A stretch of DNA of 45,104 bases from Caldifarciminota bacterium (GTDB lineage Bacteria; Hydrothermota; UBA3073). Both the position numbers and the translations under genes were made by a program. The stretch spans positions 1-45,104 of the forward strand of contig JAGMCL010000080.1 of assembly GCA_023129165.1 (NCBI GenBank). The letters are read 5' to 3'. Positions 24,967 through 33,211 of this stretch are shown here, piece after piece (position 1 is the stretch's first letter; every line of letters starts with the position of its first letter). Under the pieces are notes generated by a model. The model was given only the letters and a program-made list of their open reading frames with translations, was not told the origin of the DNA and did no database searches.

Positions 24967-26100
24967 ATGGCTAAACCAGCAAAGGTATTTCTTTTAACTA
25001 AAAATGGTGGGCTTTCGGTGATGGAAGAAAGTTTTTACGACAGCGAAGACATACTTCAGGAGTTTCTCGCCAGGTATCCAGATCTTCTGGGTGGTGATCA
25101 AATCAACCCAGATGACCCTCGACATTGGCTGCTTATCCGCCGTGAAATAGGTATACCGGGCGAAGAAGACACAGGAGATCGCTGGAGTCTTGATCACCTA
25201 TTTGTTGACCAGGAAGGGATTCCTACTTTTGTAGAATGCAAGCGTTCATCGGACACGAGAGCCCGCAGGCAAGTCGTTGCACAAATGCTGGATTATGCAG
25301 CGAACGCAACGCAATATTGGCCGACAGAAAAACTTCGCCAATCTGCTGCTGAAACTGCCCAGAAGGCTGGTAATGAGCTCGACAGTGTCATTCTCTCATT
25401 CCTTGAGGAAGAGAATCCAGAGGTGATTGATACCTTCTGGCAAAATGTTGAACAAAACTTGAGGATGGGCCGGATTCGTTTGATTTTTGTCAGCGACTCT
25501 ATACCAAGGGAATTAAAACGCATTATTGAGTTCCTTAATGAACAGATGGAACTAACTGAGGTTCTTGCTGTTGAAATCAAACAATTTAAAAGTGGTGACG
25601 ATAGGGTAATGGTGCCGCGTGTGATAGGTATGACAGAAGCCGCTCGCCAAGTCAAGAGGCCGTATCAGAGACGGAGTATACCTTGGACAATTGAAGAATT
25701 CGAAAGGGAAATAAAAGAAGATCCTACAGGTGAGTTAATCCGAAAAATACTTGACCTAGGTCGTGACTGGGAGCGAGAGAAGATTTTGATGCTCGAAGGG
25801 CAAAAAAGTCATGAACCAGCTATTATCCTTAGGGTTGGCAAGGACAATCTTATTACTTTATACTCCGGTGGAACAGCAAGAATTTACTATGAGTTCTGGC
25901 ACTTGCCTGAAGACGTCACACAACAACTTCAATCAGAGCTTTCTAGATATTTGGGTAACTCCAAAGAAATTTTTAAAGCACAGCCTAACATCGTGCCACT
26001 GCTTTTGCAATATGATTCAAAATTAGTGAAATTTAAACCCTGGCTCGAAAAAATTGTATCTGAAATAAAGAAGAAGCAAGCAAGGGAGAGTTCTGAATAA
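24967..26100 (+). CDS. PD-(D/E)XK nuclease-like protein of the defence island
   Basis: The 377-residue protein has an N-terminal domain ending in a PD-(D/E)XK core: SLDHLFVDQEGIPTFVECKRSSD, with D76 and E90-C-K92, followed by a helix (ARRQVVAQMLDYAANATQYW). That is the arrangement of many restriction and repair nucleases. The next part (RIRLIFVSDSIPRELKRIIEFLNEQM) belongs to the same family of predicted nucleases, often annotated as hypothetical or DUF4268-like. The C-terminal half is unassigned. The gene has GGGAGGG upstream and lies inside a 25-bp direct repeat pair together with the DUF262 gene, so the two may travel together. Its target and any partner are unknown. Confidence 0.75.
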   Translation: MAKPAKVFLLTKNGGLSVMEESFYDSEDILQEFLARYPDLLGGDQINPDDPRHWLLIRREIGIPGEEDTGDRWSLDHLFVDQEGIPTFVECKRSSDTRARRQVVAQMLDYAANATQYWPTEKLRQSAAETAQKAGNELDSVILSFLEEENPEVIDTFWQNVEQNLRMGRIRLIFVSDSIPRELKRIIEFLNEQMELTEVLAVEIKQFKSGDDRVMVPRVIGMTEAARQVKRPYQRRSIPWTIEEFEREIKEDPTGELIRKILDLGRDWEREKILMLEGQKSHEPAIILRVGKDNLITLYSGGTARIYYEFWHLPEDVTQQLQSELSRYLGNSKEIFKAQPNIVPLLLQYDSKLVKFKPWLEKIVSEIKKKQARESSE

Positions 26101-26177
26101 GGCACAACTGTTTGACATAAAGTTTAAAAGTCTAAAGGTCTAAAAGTCCAAAAGGTGGGAGGGTCTCAGGGTCGATT

Positions 26178-26202
26178 CTTCAGATTTCAGTTTGTATCAA
26201 TT
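26178..26202. repeat. 25-bp direct repeat, right copy
   Basis: It matches 22918-22942 with one mismatch, 3260 bp downstream. An AAGTCTAAAGGTCTAAAAG word run just before it (about 26121-26152) marks the return of the normal spacer type. Confidence 0.75.
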
Positions 26203-26252
26203 AGATGGTGAAGGTTTGAAAAGGGAATAACACAAAAAAAGCGAGGGGGTCT

Positions 26253-26848
26253 ATGAAACTCAATAATTTGATTCAGGGTATAATTTGCTCAATTCTTGCA
26301 GGAACTTTAATTTATGGTGTCATAAATGTAAGACTACACCATAACTACTATCGTATTTCCATGAGACCTTATGTTATACAATATCCAAGAAGAGGGATAG
26401 AAATACATAATGGGTATATTCGATATACAACCAATTTGACAAACAAAGGGAAAACACCAGCATATAGAGTGGAATCTTATTCCACGTTTACATTTTGTGA
26501 TATTTTCCTATTGTTATGCTCATCGAGTTGCTGCATGAACCATTGGAGCCCCCCAAAAGTATTGTATTTCAAGGTGAGACATCGTTTGGGTTTCCACATA
26601 AAATCTCGGTCCCCAAGGGCAACAGACAAGCGACAAAATCTGAAATAATACAAGCTATAAAGGAAAGGAAATTGAACATATATATTCATACCTATGTTGA
26701 ATTTGTAGATATTAATAAAGAGGAATATTTCCTTAGATCTTCTTATTTATTGGAGAATTTCAAAGAATCTGAGGGAGCTTACGATTGTGATTGGTCTATG
26801 GTAGATGTATTAGAAGAACCAGTAACAATTGAGGATTTAAATGATTAA
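26253..26848 (+). pseudogene. Frameshifted membrane-anchored protein of unknown function
   Basis: Two overlapping frames make one gene. The first (from ATG 26253) encodes an N-terminal transmembrane segment (LIQGIICSILAGTLIYGVI), then YIRYTTNLTNKGKTPAYRVESY, a pattern common in membrane-anchored proteins with an Ig-like domain (N.GKTPA). After about 26500 the sense continues in the -1 frame: PIVMLIELLHEPLEPPKS and on to 26848. An in-frame TGA just before shows that this second frame is not independently expressed from further upstream. Joined, the product would be about 198 residues. The break lies in GATATTTTCCTATTG, which could be a real mutation or a sequencing or assembly error. Function is unknown. 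It directly follows the island's right repeat. Confidence 0.65.
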
Positions 26849-27018
26849 TGCAGAAATAAAAAAATTATTTTTTAGAAGGAAATCAGGGTCAAGTCTTAAT
26901 ATTAGACATAGGTGACAAGAATAAAGAAAAAAGTATAAAGGAGCAGGGTTGAGTTGATTAGTTAATTAGATTAGGGATTTGAAGTTATGTTCAAGTATTG
27001 GACCATAGTAGTTTAATT

Positions 27019-27567
27019 ATGATACGAACTAAGAATTACTTCCCATTCAATATCTGTGTTATATTATTAACTTTTACCTTTCTTATTTCTTCCTCATATG
27101 CCAATGAAGATATCGAACTTCCTCGAAAACAATATAATTGGTTATACATTGGTACGGGGAGGATAATGTACAACTCCGAAATCAGATTTAGTATTGATGC
27201 TGGGTTTTCCGTACTACATGGGACAACATTGATAACTCTTCGTGACTACGGATATTATTACTTTAACGGCAATGAAGAGTCCCTTGCCCTTTTTGAGCCA
27301 TATGAAGCATATATAGAAATTGACCTCTTATATGGTCACTGTAATAAAACTCAAGACTACATTGCAGCAATTTCTACTGGTCTTGGTTTTGTATTGGGAA
27401 AGTTTGGCGATTTTGAATTCAAAACTATTGGCTTGCCCATAGTAGCCCAATTTTTCTGGACTCCAACCGGTCTGCTTGGAATTGGTATCAGTTTATTCGT
27501 AAACCTTAATCCGAAAAAAATCTATTCAGACATATCAATATGTGCACAGATTGGGATACTCAGGTGA
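27019..27567 (+). CDS. Secreted/outer-membrane beta-barrel-like hypothetical protein
   Basis: From ATG 27019 the 182-residue product starts with a signal peptide (basic MIRTKNYFPF, hydrophobic core, cleavage near SSYA). The rest alternates short aromatic and glycine-rich strands (YIGTGRIMYNSEIRFSIDAGFSVL, ISTGLGFVLGKFGDFEFKTIGL, LLGIGISLFVNL) and ends in ISICAQIGILR, the look of a small outer-membrane barrel. A TTG at 26998 would add seven residues but has no better ribosome-binding site. No family is recognised. Confidence 0.6.
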   Translation: MIRTKNYFPFNICVILLTFTFLISSSYANEDIELPRKQYNWLYIGTGRIMYNSEIRFSIDAGFSVLHGTTLITLRDYGYYYFNGNEESLALFEPYEAYIEIDLLYGHCNKTQDYIAAISTGLGFVLGKFGDFEFKTIGLPIVAQFFWTPTGLLGIGISLFVNLNPKKIYSDISICAQIGILR

Positions 27568-27659
27568 TTTTACTAAGCACTTGAAAGGATAAAGTTGAAA
27601 GGAGGAAAAAATAGTTAATTAGTTTATTAGGGAATTAATACTATATCAAGGGAGGATGG

Positions 27660-28244
27660 ATGAGAGATAAAGATAAAACTCACAAAAGGCGTAAGGAACG
27701 AATGCCTAACCTGGGATTTAAACTAATGTCCATAACATTTAAAATACACGACATTCTCTTTCCGCCTAACTTTAATAAACACATGAGTGCCTTTAATATC
27801 AAAAAAGGCTCAACTGTGATAGATTATGGATGCGGACCTGGACGTTATTTGAACTATGTAAGTGATGTAGTAGGAGAAAATGGAAGAGTTTATGCAGTAG
27901 ATATACATGAATTAGCAATTAAGGCTGTAAAAGCTAAAATCAAAAAACATAACTTAAAAAACGTAATACCAATTTTAGCAAATAGATATTCCTGTAATTT
28001 AAACGATAACATCTCAGACCTGATATACGTTTTAGATACATTTCACATGATTGAAGAACCAACTTCATTTCTTAAAGAATTACATCGTTTACTGAAAAAA
28101 TATGGAACTTTAATAATTGATGACGGTCATCAACCCCGTAATAAGACTAAAGAGAAAATATTACAATCACAAGTATGGGAAATTGTGGATGAATCAAAAG
28201 ATCATTTAAAATGTATTCCCATTAGAGTACTGAGTAGAGGATAA
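27660..28244 (+). CDS. Class I SAM-dependent methyltransferase
   Basis: The 194-residue protein has motif I DYGCGPGRYL (D55-G61), then the SAM-ribose acidic residue in VYAVDIHELAI, then the motif IV region ISDLIYVLDTFHMI and a LKELHRLLKKYGTLIIDDGH strand. This is the Methyltransf_11/UbiE-like layout with a basic N-terminal helix region. The C-terminus is short compared with full UbiE-like enzymes and lacks an obvious substrate-binding cap. The substrate cannot be deduced. GGGAGG at 27650-27655 supports the start. The spacer before it holds GTTAATTAGTTTATTAG words. Confidence 0.82.
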   Translation: MRDKDKTHKRRKERMPNLGFKLMSITFKIHDILFPPNFNKHMSAFNIKKGSTVIDYGCGPGRYLNYVSDVVGENGRVYAVDIHELAIKAVKAKIKKHNLKNVIPILANRYSCNLNDNISDLIYVLDTFHMIEEPTSFLKELHRLLKKYGTLIIDDGHQPRNKTKEKILQSQVWEIVDESKDHLKCIPIRVLSRG

Positions 28245-28407
28245 CAGTAAGCACTAAGCTGTAGGCAGTAAGCACTAAATAGTTAAAACGTAAAGTAAAA
28301 GGATAAAGGATAAAATTAAGGTTGAAAAGTCAAAAAGACAAAATTTAATTACAAAAGAGCTTATATAGTTAATGATTTGGGCTCATCAACTCAGGAGGTA
28401 AGATTCT
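28245..28407. repeat. Short spacer with GTAAGCACTAA and AAGTCAAAAAG words
   Basis: Degenerate words only (CAGTAAGCACTAAG, AAAGGATAAAGGATAAA). It ends in AGGAGG before the deacetylase gene. Confidence 0.6.
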
Positions 28408-29484
28408 ATGAAGCAAACTGGAATAGTTTATCATAAAGATTATCTTAAACATGAACAAAGTCCTATGCATCCTGAAAGTAAAGCAAGGCTTATATCAACT
28501 CTGGATTTTTTTACCAAAAAGGGGTTATTCGATAATCCAAAGATAAAACTTATTGAACCCACTCTCGCCTCTTTAAAAGACATACTTGCTGTTCATCATC
28601 AGAGATATATAGAGTTTTTAAAGGAAGAAAGCGAAACAGGTGGCGTTATCGATCCTGACACAACCATTCCTGCAGGACTTTTTGATATTGCACTACTTGC
28701 AGCAGGAGGAGCTATAAAGGCTGCGCAAGCTATTATAAAAAAAGAAGTTAATAATGCATTTGCAATGATACGTCCACCAGGTCATCACGCAAAACCTCAT
28801 ACTGGTGGTGGATTTTGCTACCTTAATAACATTGCTATAGCTGTAAGATGGCTGCAACGCAATGGATTCAGAAAAATACTTATTATTGATTGGGATGCAC
28901 ACCATGGAAATGGAACCCAGGAAGTATTCTATGAAGACGATAGTGTTCTTTTTATCTCTCTCCATCAAGTACCTTTATATCCAGGTACGGGCTATCCTAA
29001 TGAAGTAGGAAAAGGTAATGGTGAAGGTTACACTGTAAATGTTCCACTACCCCCAGGAGCAAGTGACAAATGTTATATGCTGGTCTTTGACGAAATAATT
29101 AAACCTCTAACAGAAGAGTTTAAACCTGAATTTATTGCAGTTTCAACTGGATTTGACAATCACTTTACCGATCTATTAACTTCTCTTGCAATTACTGCAA
29201 AGGGTTATACTGAAATGATGAGTGAAGCTGTAAAGCTTGCAGAAAAGTTATGTGAAGGAAGAATTTTTGCTGTTCTTGAAGGAGGATACAGCATTACAAA
29301 AGGACTGCCTTACTCAATGTTAGGAATTGTTGTTGCAATGGCTGGATTGGATATTCTAATAGAAGAACCAGAAAATTATATGGATGAGCTTATATTGGTG
29401 AAAAGAGATGGTGCATATGAGATTGTAAAAAAGTATATTGATACTGTAAAAAAAATACATTCTCAATACTGGAAATGTTTTTAG
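28408..29484 (+). CDS. Histone-deacetylase-family (AcuC/acetylpolyamine amidohydrolase-like) enzyme
   Basis: The 358-residue protein is a complete class II-like bacterial histone deacetylase homologue. Catalytic features are RPPGHH at residues 122-127 (tandem histidines), DWDAHHGNGT at 161-170 with zinc ligands D163 and H165, the third ligand D250 in STGFDNH, and the catalytic tyrosine Y294 in EGGYS. Such enzymes remove acetyl groups from lysine, polyamines or small amides. In AcuC the target is acetyl-CoA synthetase, but no acs or acuAB neighbour is seen, so the substrate is open. AGGAGG precedes the ATG. The gene is separated from the next one by a tandem GTTGATTAGTTGAATAG run. Confidence 0.92.
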   Translation: MKQTGIVYHKDYLKHEQSPMHPESKARLISTLDFFTKKGLFDNPKIKLIEPTLASLKDILAVHHQRYIEFLKEESETGGVIDPDTTIPAGLFDIALLAAGGAIKAAQAIIKKEVNNAFAMIRPPGHHAKPHTGGGFCYLNNIAIAVRWLQRNGFRKILIIDWDAHHGNGTQEVFYEDDSVLFISLHQVPLYPGTGYPNEVGKGNGEGYTVNVPLPPGASDKCYMLVFDEIIKPLTEEFKPEFIAVSTGFDNHFTDLLTSLAITAKGYTEMMSEAVKLAEKLCEGRIFAVLEGGYSITKGLPYSMLGIVVAMAGLDILIEEPENYMDELILVKRDGAYEIVKKYIDTVKKIHSQYWKCF

Positions 29485-29582
29485 ATAAAAAATTAGTTAA
29501 TTAGTTGAATAGTTAATTAGTTGAATAGTTGATTGGTTGAATAGTTGATTAGTTGAATAGTTGATTAATGGGGGTAATAGAT
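29485..29582. repeat. Regular tandem GTTGATTAGTTGAATAG run
   Basis: This is the cleanest example of the word family: TTAGTTGAATAGTTGA-type units repeat about every 15-16 bp with small variations across about 75 bp. Confidence 0.8.
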
Positions 29583-29915
29583 ATGGCATTTAAAGTAGCT
29601 TTTCTTGCTCATGCCCCTGATGCGGAGCCAGAGAAACATAGGTGTCTTGTTGAAACATCAAAATACAAACTCTTTGTAGTACTTGTAAAAAACCAATCTC
29701 AAGCAATTGAAGTTTGTAAAAAACTTGTTAAAGAAGAGGGTATACACTCAATACTTCTCTGCCCGGGATTTACACATAGAGATATAGCAGATATAGCTGA
29801 AGCAGTTGGAAAGAACGTTGCTGTAGCCGTAGCCAGAGGAGACGGCCCAAGCAGCAGAGTTTCAAAGGAGATAATGAAAAAAGAAGGTTGGTTTAAGGAA
29901 TTGAATCAAAATTAA
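29583..29915 (+). CDS. DUF6506 family small protein
   Basis: The 110-residue product (AFKVAFLAHAPDAEPEKHRCLVETSKY, then LVKNQSQAIEVCKKLVKEEGIHSILLCPGFTH, then IAEAVGKNVAVAVARGDGPS) matches the small alpha/beta DUF6506 family in order and length. Function is unknown. I start at ATG 29583 because GGGGG lies about eight bases before it; the ATG at 29568 adds five residues and has no ribosome-binding site. It may be transcribed with the deacetylase upstream. Confidence 0.75.
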   Translation: MAFKVAFLAHAPDAEPEKHRCLVETSKYKLFVVLVKNQSQAIEVCKKLVKEEGIHSILLCPGFTHRDIADIAEAVGKNVAVAVARGDGPSSRVSKEIMKKEGWFKELNQN

Positions 29916-30175
29916 GGAGGAAGGGAAAAGTAAGCAGTGATGCAGTAAGCACTATTTGAGAAACGATGAAACTGAGAAACGGGGAGAGGGAGAGTAGTAA
30001 GTTCTTGATAAACTAAGAATTGACTATTGACGATTGATTTATCCCGTTGAGTGCGAATTCTACTCCATCGGGACGATTGACTATTGACAAATGACTGATG
30101 ACTTAATTACTTAATGAACTCAATAAACCGTGTAAACGCAATTAACCCATTAACCAAATCCAGGAGGTGAGAATT
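29916..30175. repeat. Spacer with word repeats and a TCCCG/CGGGA element
   Basis: The hairpin at 30042-30073 is a near copy of 3368-3399 (both contain GTTGAGTGCGAAT), flanked by GACTATTGACGATTGA words. AGGAGG at 30162-30167 belongs to the next gene. Confidence 0.75.
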
Positions 30176-31087
30176 ATGATTAGAAAAGCATTCATCCTGA
30201 TTACTATACTGGGACTCTGTTGCATGATGATTATCCTTACAACAGAAAGTATATATGCTCAGGAGCAAACAGGTGTTGTGGAAAATTTAAGAATTCCTGA
30301 CCCTGACCATGTGCAAATGCTTACCACTGAAGATGGTTCAACACTAATGGGTCGAATTGTAGAGATTCAAGAGGAGGAAATACAGTTTGAAACGGAACTT
30401 GGAGTGATGATTATTTCTATCTCAAAAATAAAAAAGATAAAGGAAATTCCTGTATCTGCAATGAAAGAAGGTAAATACTGGTTCCCAAACCCAAATGCTA
30501 CAAGATTGTACTTCGCATCAACTGGACGCTGCCTAAAAAGAGGAGAAGGATATTTTGCAAACTACTATCTCTTCTTCCCAATGTTTGCCCGTGGGGTTAC
30601 AGATAATTTTACAATTGCTGGTGGGATGTCCCTTTTTCCCTGGATCGGTATAGATAAACAACTGCTCTATTTCGCCCCAAAAGTAGGATTGATTTCAAGA
30701 AATAATTTTGCACTTTCCACAGGTATCTTACTTATAAAGCTCCCCCTTTGGGACGAAGATGTCAGCCCATTTGTAGGTATTCTTTACGGAGTTGGGACCT
30801 TCGGAGGACTTGACGGTAGCTTTACGGCGGGATTGGGTTATGGTTTTCAGGGGAGTAATCTAGCAGACATGCCTATGGTAATGTTAGGTGGCGAGGTAAG
30901 AACTTCACGGAATATTGCATTTGTAACAGAGAACTGGATTATCCCGGGTGTAGATCAACCGCTTGTTTCTTATGGATTACGATTCTTTGGTGAATCAATA
31001 AGTGTAGATCTCGCTTTACTTAATACGATAGGTAAAGGTACGTTCTTTCCCGGTATGCCATATATAGATTTTATCTACAATTTCTGA
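30176..31087 (+). CDS. Exported hypothetical protein with a beta-barrel-like C-terminal region
   Basis: The 303-residue product starts with a signal peptide (MIRKAFILITILGLCCMMIILTTES, cleavage near IYA). A small domain reading QMLTTEDGSTLMGRIVEIQEEEIQFETELG follows, an SH3-like strand pattern often seen before secreted barrels in FCB bacteria. The remainder is rich in G, F and Y strands (FAPKVGLISRNNFALSTGILL, FVGILYGVGTFGGLDGSFTAGLGYGF) and ends in IDFIYNF, a terminal aromatic as in outer-membrane barrels. No family name or ligand is known to me. AGGAGG eight bases before ATG 30176 fixes the start. Confidence 0.72.
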   Translation: MIRKAFILITILGLCCMMIILTTESIYAQEQTGVVENLRIPDPDHVQMLTTEDGSTLMGRIVEIQEEEIQFETELGVMIISISKIKKIKEIPVSAMKEGKYWFPNPNATRLYFASTGRCLKRGEGYFANYYLFFPMFARGVTDNFTIAGGMSLFPWIGIDKQLLYFAPKVGLISRNNFALSTGILLIKLPLWDEDVSPFVGILYGVGTFGGLDGSFTAGLGYGFQGSNLADMPMVMLGGEVRTSRNIAFVTENWIIPGVDQPLVSYGLRFFGESISVDLALLNTIGKGTFFPGMPYIDFIYNF

Positions 31088-31284
31088 TAAGAAGTGATTT
31101 GTTATTAGTTTACTAGTTAATTAGTTGAATAGTTTATTAGTTTATTAGTTGAATCGTTGAATAGTTTATTAGTTGAATAGTTAATTAGTTGAATCGTTGA
31201 TTGGAAATTGATGAATGTCTTTTTTACATTTGACTTTTAACATTTGCCATATCTATTGACCCTATGATCCCATGACTTATTATA
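31088..31284. repeat. Tandem TTAGTTGAATAGTTTATTAG run
   Basis: GTTGAATAGTTTATTAG words occur across about 31108-31200, followed by ACATTTGACTTTTAACATTTG. No Shine-Dalgarno is present before the next gene; a TATAAT overlaps its ATG (31281-31286). Confidence 0.65.
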
Positions 31285-32061
31285 ATGTGTAGACTTTTAG
31301 GAAAAATAGCAGATAATACAACAGATGTCGTATTTCCATTTTTCAATGCTGATAGACCATTTAAAAGTTTTATAAAAGAACATTCCCACGGTTGGGGTAT
31401 TGGATGGTATAAGAATGGTATTCCTGAAATTTTCAAAGAAGGCTTAAGCGAGAAAGGAAGTGCTGATTATTATGAGTTTAATAAGGTTAAAGAAGTAAAA
31501 TCGAAGATTATCATTGCACACCTGAGGAAGATAAAAAGTGAATATAAATTCAATAAAAATTCACAACCTTTCAGGTATAAAAACTGGTTATTTGCTCATA
31601 ATGGTGGTATAAACAAAGAGCGAGTTTTCAATATTCTCGAAGAAAGATGTAGAAAATTAATAACAAGTGGAACCTATTTAGATTCTTATACTGACTCGGA
31701 ATTATACTTTTTAATGATTATGCAGGAGTTAGATAAAAGAGGAAACATACTAAATGCAATTAAAGAAACAATAAATAAGGTTAAAATGTTTGGAGATTAT
31801 ACTGGATTAAACTTTATTCTGTCAGATGGGGAAAAATTATATGCCTTTCGCGATGCAAGCCGCAAGCATGATTACTATTCCTTATTTTATCTTAAACAAG
31901 ATGTAAATCAAATAAACGATAGTGAAAAGGCTGTCTTAATATGTTCAGAAAAACTTACTTTCAACAAACATTGGGAAGAAATAAAGCTTGGTAGCTTGAT
32001 TATAATTGAACCTGATTTAAGTATACAGCAGAAGAGGATAGATGAAATGGATGATGTTTAA
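31285..32061 (+). CDS. Class II glutamine amidotransferase (YafJ-like)
   Basis: The 258-residue protein begins MCRLLG, exposing Cys2 as the N-terminal nucleophile after methionine removal. It then has HSHGWGIGWY at residues 33-42, IIAHLRK (oxyanion/substrate-binding arginine) and FAHNGGI, all marks of the class II (Ntn) glutaminase domain. No synthase domain is attached, as in YafJ/EgtC-like stand-alone enzymes, so the acceptor reaction is unknown. The C-terminal CSEKLTFNKHWEEIKLGSLIIIEPD is typical of the same group. There is no ribosome-binding site; a TATAAT box overlaps the start codon. Confidence 0.87.
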   Translation: MCRLLGKIADNTTDVVFPFFNADRPFKSFIKEHSHGWGIGWYKNGIPEIFKEGLSEKGSADYYEFNKVKEVKSKIIIAHLRKIKSEYKFNKNSQPFRYKNWLFAHNGGINKERVFNILEERCRKLITSGTYLDSYTDSELYFLMIMQELDKRGNILNAIKETINKVKMFGDYTGLNFILSDGEKLYAFRDASRKHDYYSLFYLKQDVNQINDSEKAVLICSEKLTFNKHWEEIKLGSLIIIEPDLSIQQKRIDEMDDV

Positions 32062-32522
32062 TGGGATAATAGTTGATTAGTTAATTAGTTGATTAGTTGA
32101 TTAGGTCATTGTTGAATGTTTAATGTGTAATGTTAGATGTTTAATGTAGGATGTGATGGTAGGAGCAACCTCCTGGTTGCGAAAAATAGATAGTAGCCTC
32201 GCCTATTGCAGGGCAAAAAGGGAAGAGACAAGAGCGAAAGTCATCGGTTATCAGTAAATAAAAAAAACTTTGTGCCTTTCCGTTAGCTAACGGACTTGGT
32301 GGCATTAGAAGAAATGTTAAATGTGAAATGTTAATTAGTTGAATAGTTAATTAGTTGAATAGTTGATTATGAAACGACGCTAAGACTCAATGATACTAAG
32401 ACTTGATTTATCAGCCCAACAAACTGAGTAACTGTGTAAACTCAATAAACCGTGTAAACTCAACAAACTCTATGACTCTATGACTCAATGACTTATAAAC
32501 AATACAATTGGGAGGCTCTATT
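32062..32522. repeat. Spacer with several repeat classes and two inserted palindromes
   Basis: It contains GTTGATTAG and TGTTAAATG words; a framed hairpin at 32159-32185 (stem GCAACC/GGTTGC, loop TCCT); a decayed one at 32191-32215; and a perfect 16-bp palindrome TCCGTTAGCTAACGGA at 32279-32294 inside the phrase TTTGTGCCTTT...TTGGTGGCATTAG. A run of AAACTCAATAAACCGTG/CTATGACTCTATGACTC words follows. No gene is seen. Confidence 0.75.
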
Positions 32523-33041
32523 ATGTTTAAATTGGGTAAAGTAATCTTCCGTGAGGTTCAGAGATTTCGACAGGTATGGTTATGGACTATTATCTTATTT
32601 ATAGCAGGTGTTGCATGGTATGGATTTATACAGCAACTTATTATAAAAATACCATTTGGTAATCATCCAACACCAAATATTGTGATGATTATTACCTGGA
32701 TTATTGCTGGTATGGGTTTGCCAGCACTTTTCTGTTCAACCAGACTTATAACAGAAGTTCGCACTGATGGATTGTATATTCACTATTTACCCTTTCACTT
32801 CTCCCCTCGTAGAATACCATTTAATGAAATAAAAAGCTTTAAAGTACGAACCTATAGCCCTCTTATGGAATATGGTGGCTGGGGAATCCGTATTGGTTTG
32901 AGAGGTCAGGCATATAATGTGAGTGGTAATCGAGGTGTACAATTGGTGCTTTTTAATGGAAAGCGAATACTTATCGGTTCACAAAAAGCGGAAGAACTTG
33001 CCAGGGCAATCGATACAGCTATGGGAAAGAGCAATGTTTAA
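32523..33041 (+). CDS. DUF6141-like membrane protein with a PH-like domain
   Basis: The 172-residue product has a basic N-terminus (FREVQRFRQVW), two transmembrane segments (WLWTIILFIAGVAWYGFI and IVMIITWIIAGMGLPALF), then TEVRTDGLYIHYLPFHFSPRRIPFNEIKSFKVRTY and GGWGIRIGLRGQAYNVSG...GVQLVLFNGKRILIGSQKAEEL. This layout, two helices plus a pleckstrin-like beta domain, matches small membrane proteins annotated DUF6141. Function is unknown. The start at ATG 32523 is supported by GGGAGG at 32510-32515; the frame is open from a TTG at 32508. Confidence 0.78.
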   Translation: MFKLGKVIFREVQRFRQVWLWTIILFIAGVAWYGFIQQLIIKIPFGNHPTPNIVMIITWIIAGMGLPALFCSTRLITEVRTDGLYIHYLPFHFSPRRIPFNEIKSFKVRTYSPLMEYGGWGIRIGLRGQAYNVSGNRGVQLVLFNGKRILIGSQKAEELARAIDTAMGKSNV

Positions 33042-33179
33042 TGTTGAATGTTAAATTTATAATGTTAGATGTTGAATGTTAAATGTTACCGAAATGTTAC
33101 AGGTAAAGAGATTTATCTTTTAATCTGAGTAATCCTTAACCTATTAAATGTATAATGTAGTTAAATATCTAAGTAATCA
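33042..33179. repeat. Short spacer with TGTTAGATGTTGAATG words
   Basis: Word repeats only, ending just before the palindrome at 33180. Confidence 0.6.
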
Positions 33180-33199
33180 GGTATAATGAATATTATACC
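33180..33199. promoter_or_regulatory. Second identical copy of the 20-bp palindrome before a gene
   Basis: It is identical to 8865-8884 and lies directly before the CAGGGAG ribosome-binding site of the racemase-like gene. The genes behind the two copies are unrelated. Confidence 0.55.
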
Positions 33200-33211
33200 A
33201 GGGAGACTTTT

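Noticed and set aside
29485-29582. CRISPR array
   Set aside because: The units are 15-16 bp, imperfect and contiguous, with no unique spacers and no cas genes in the window.
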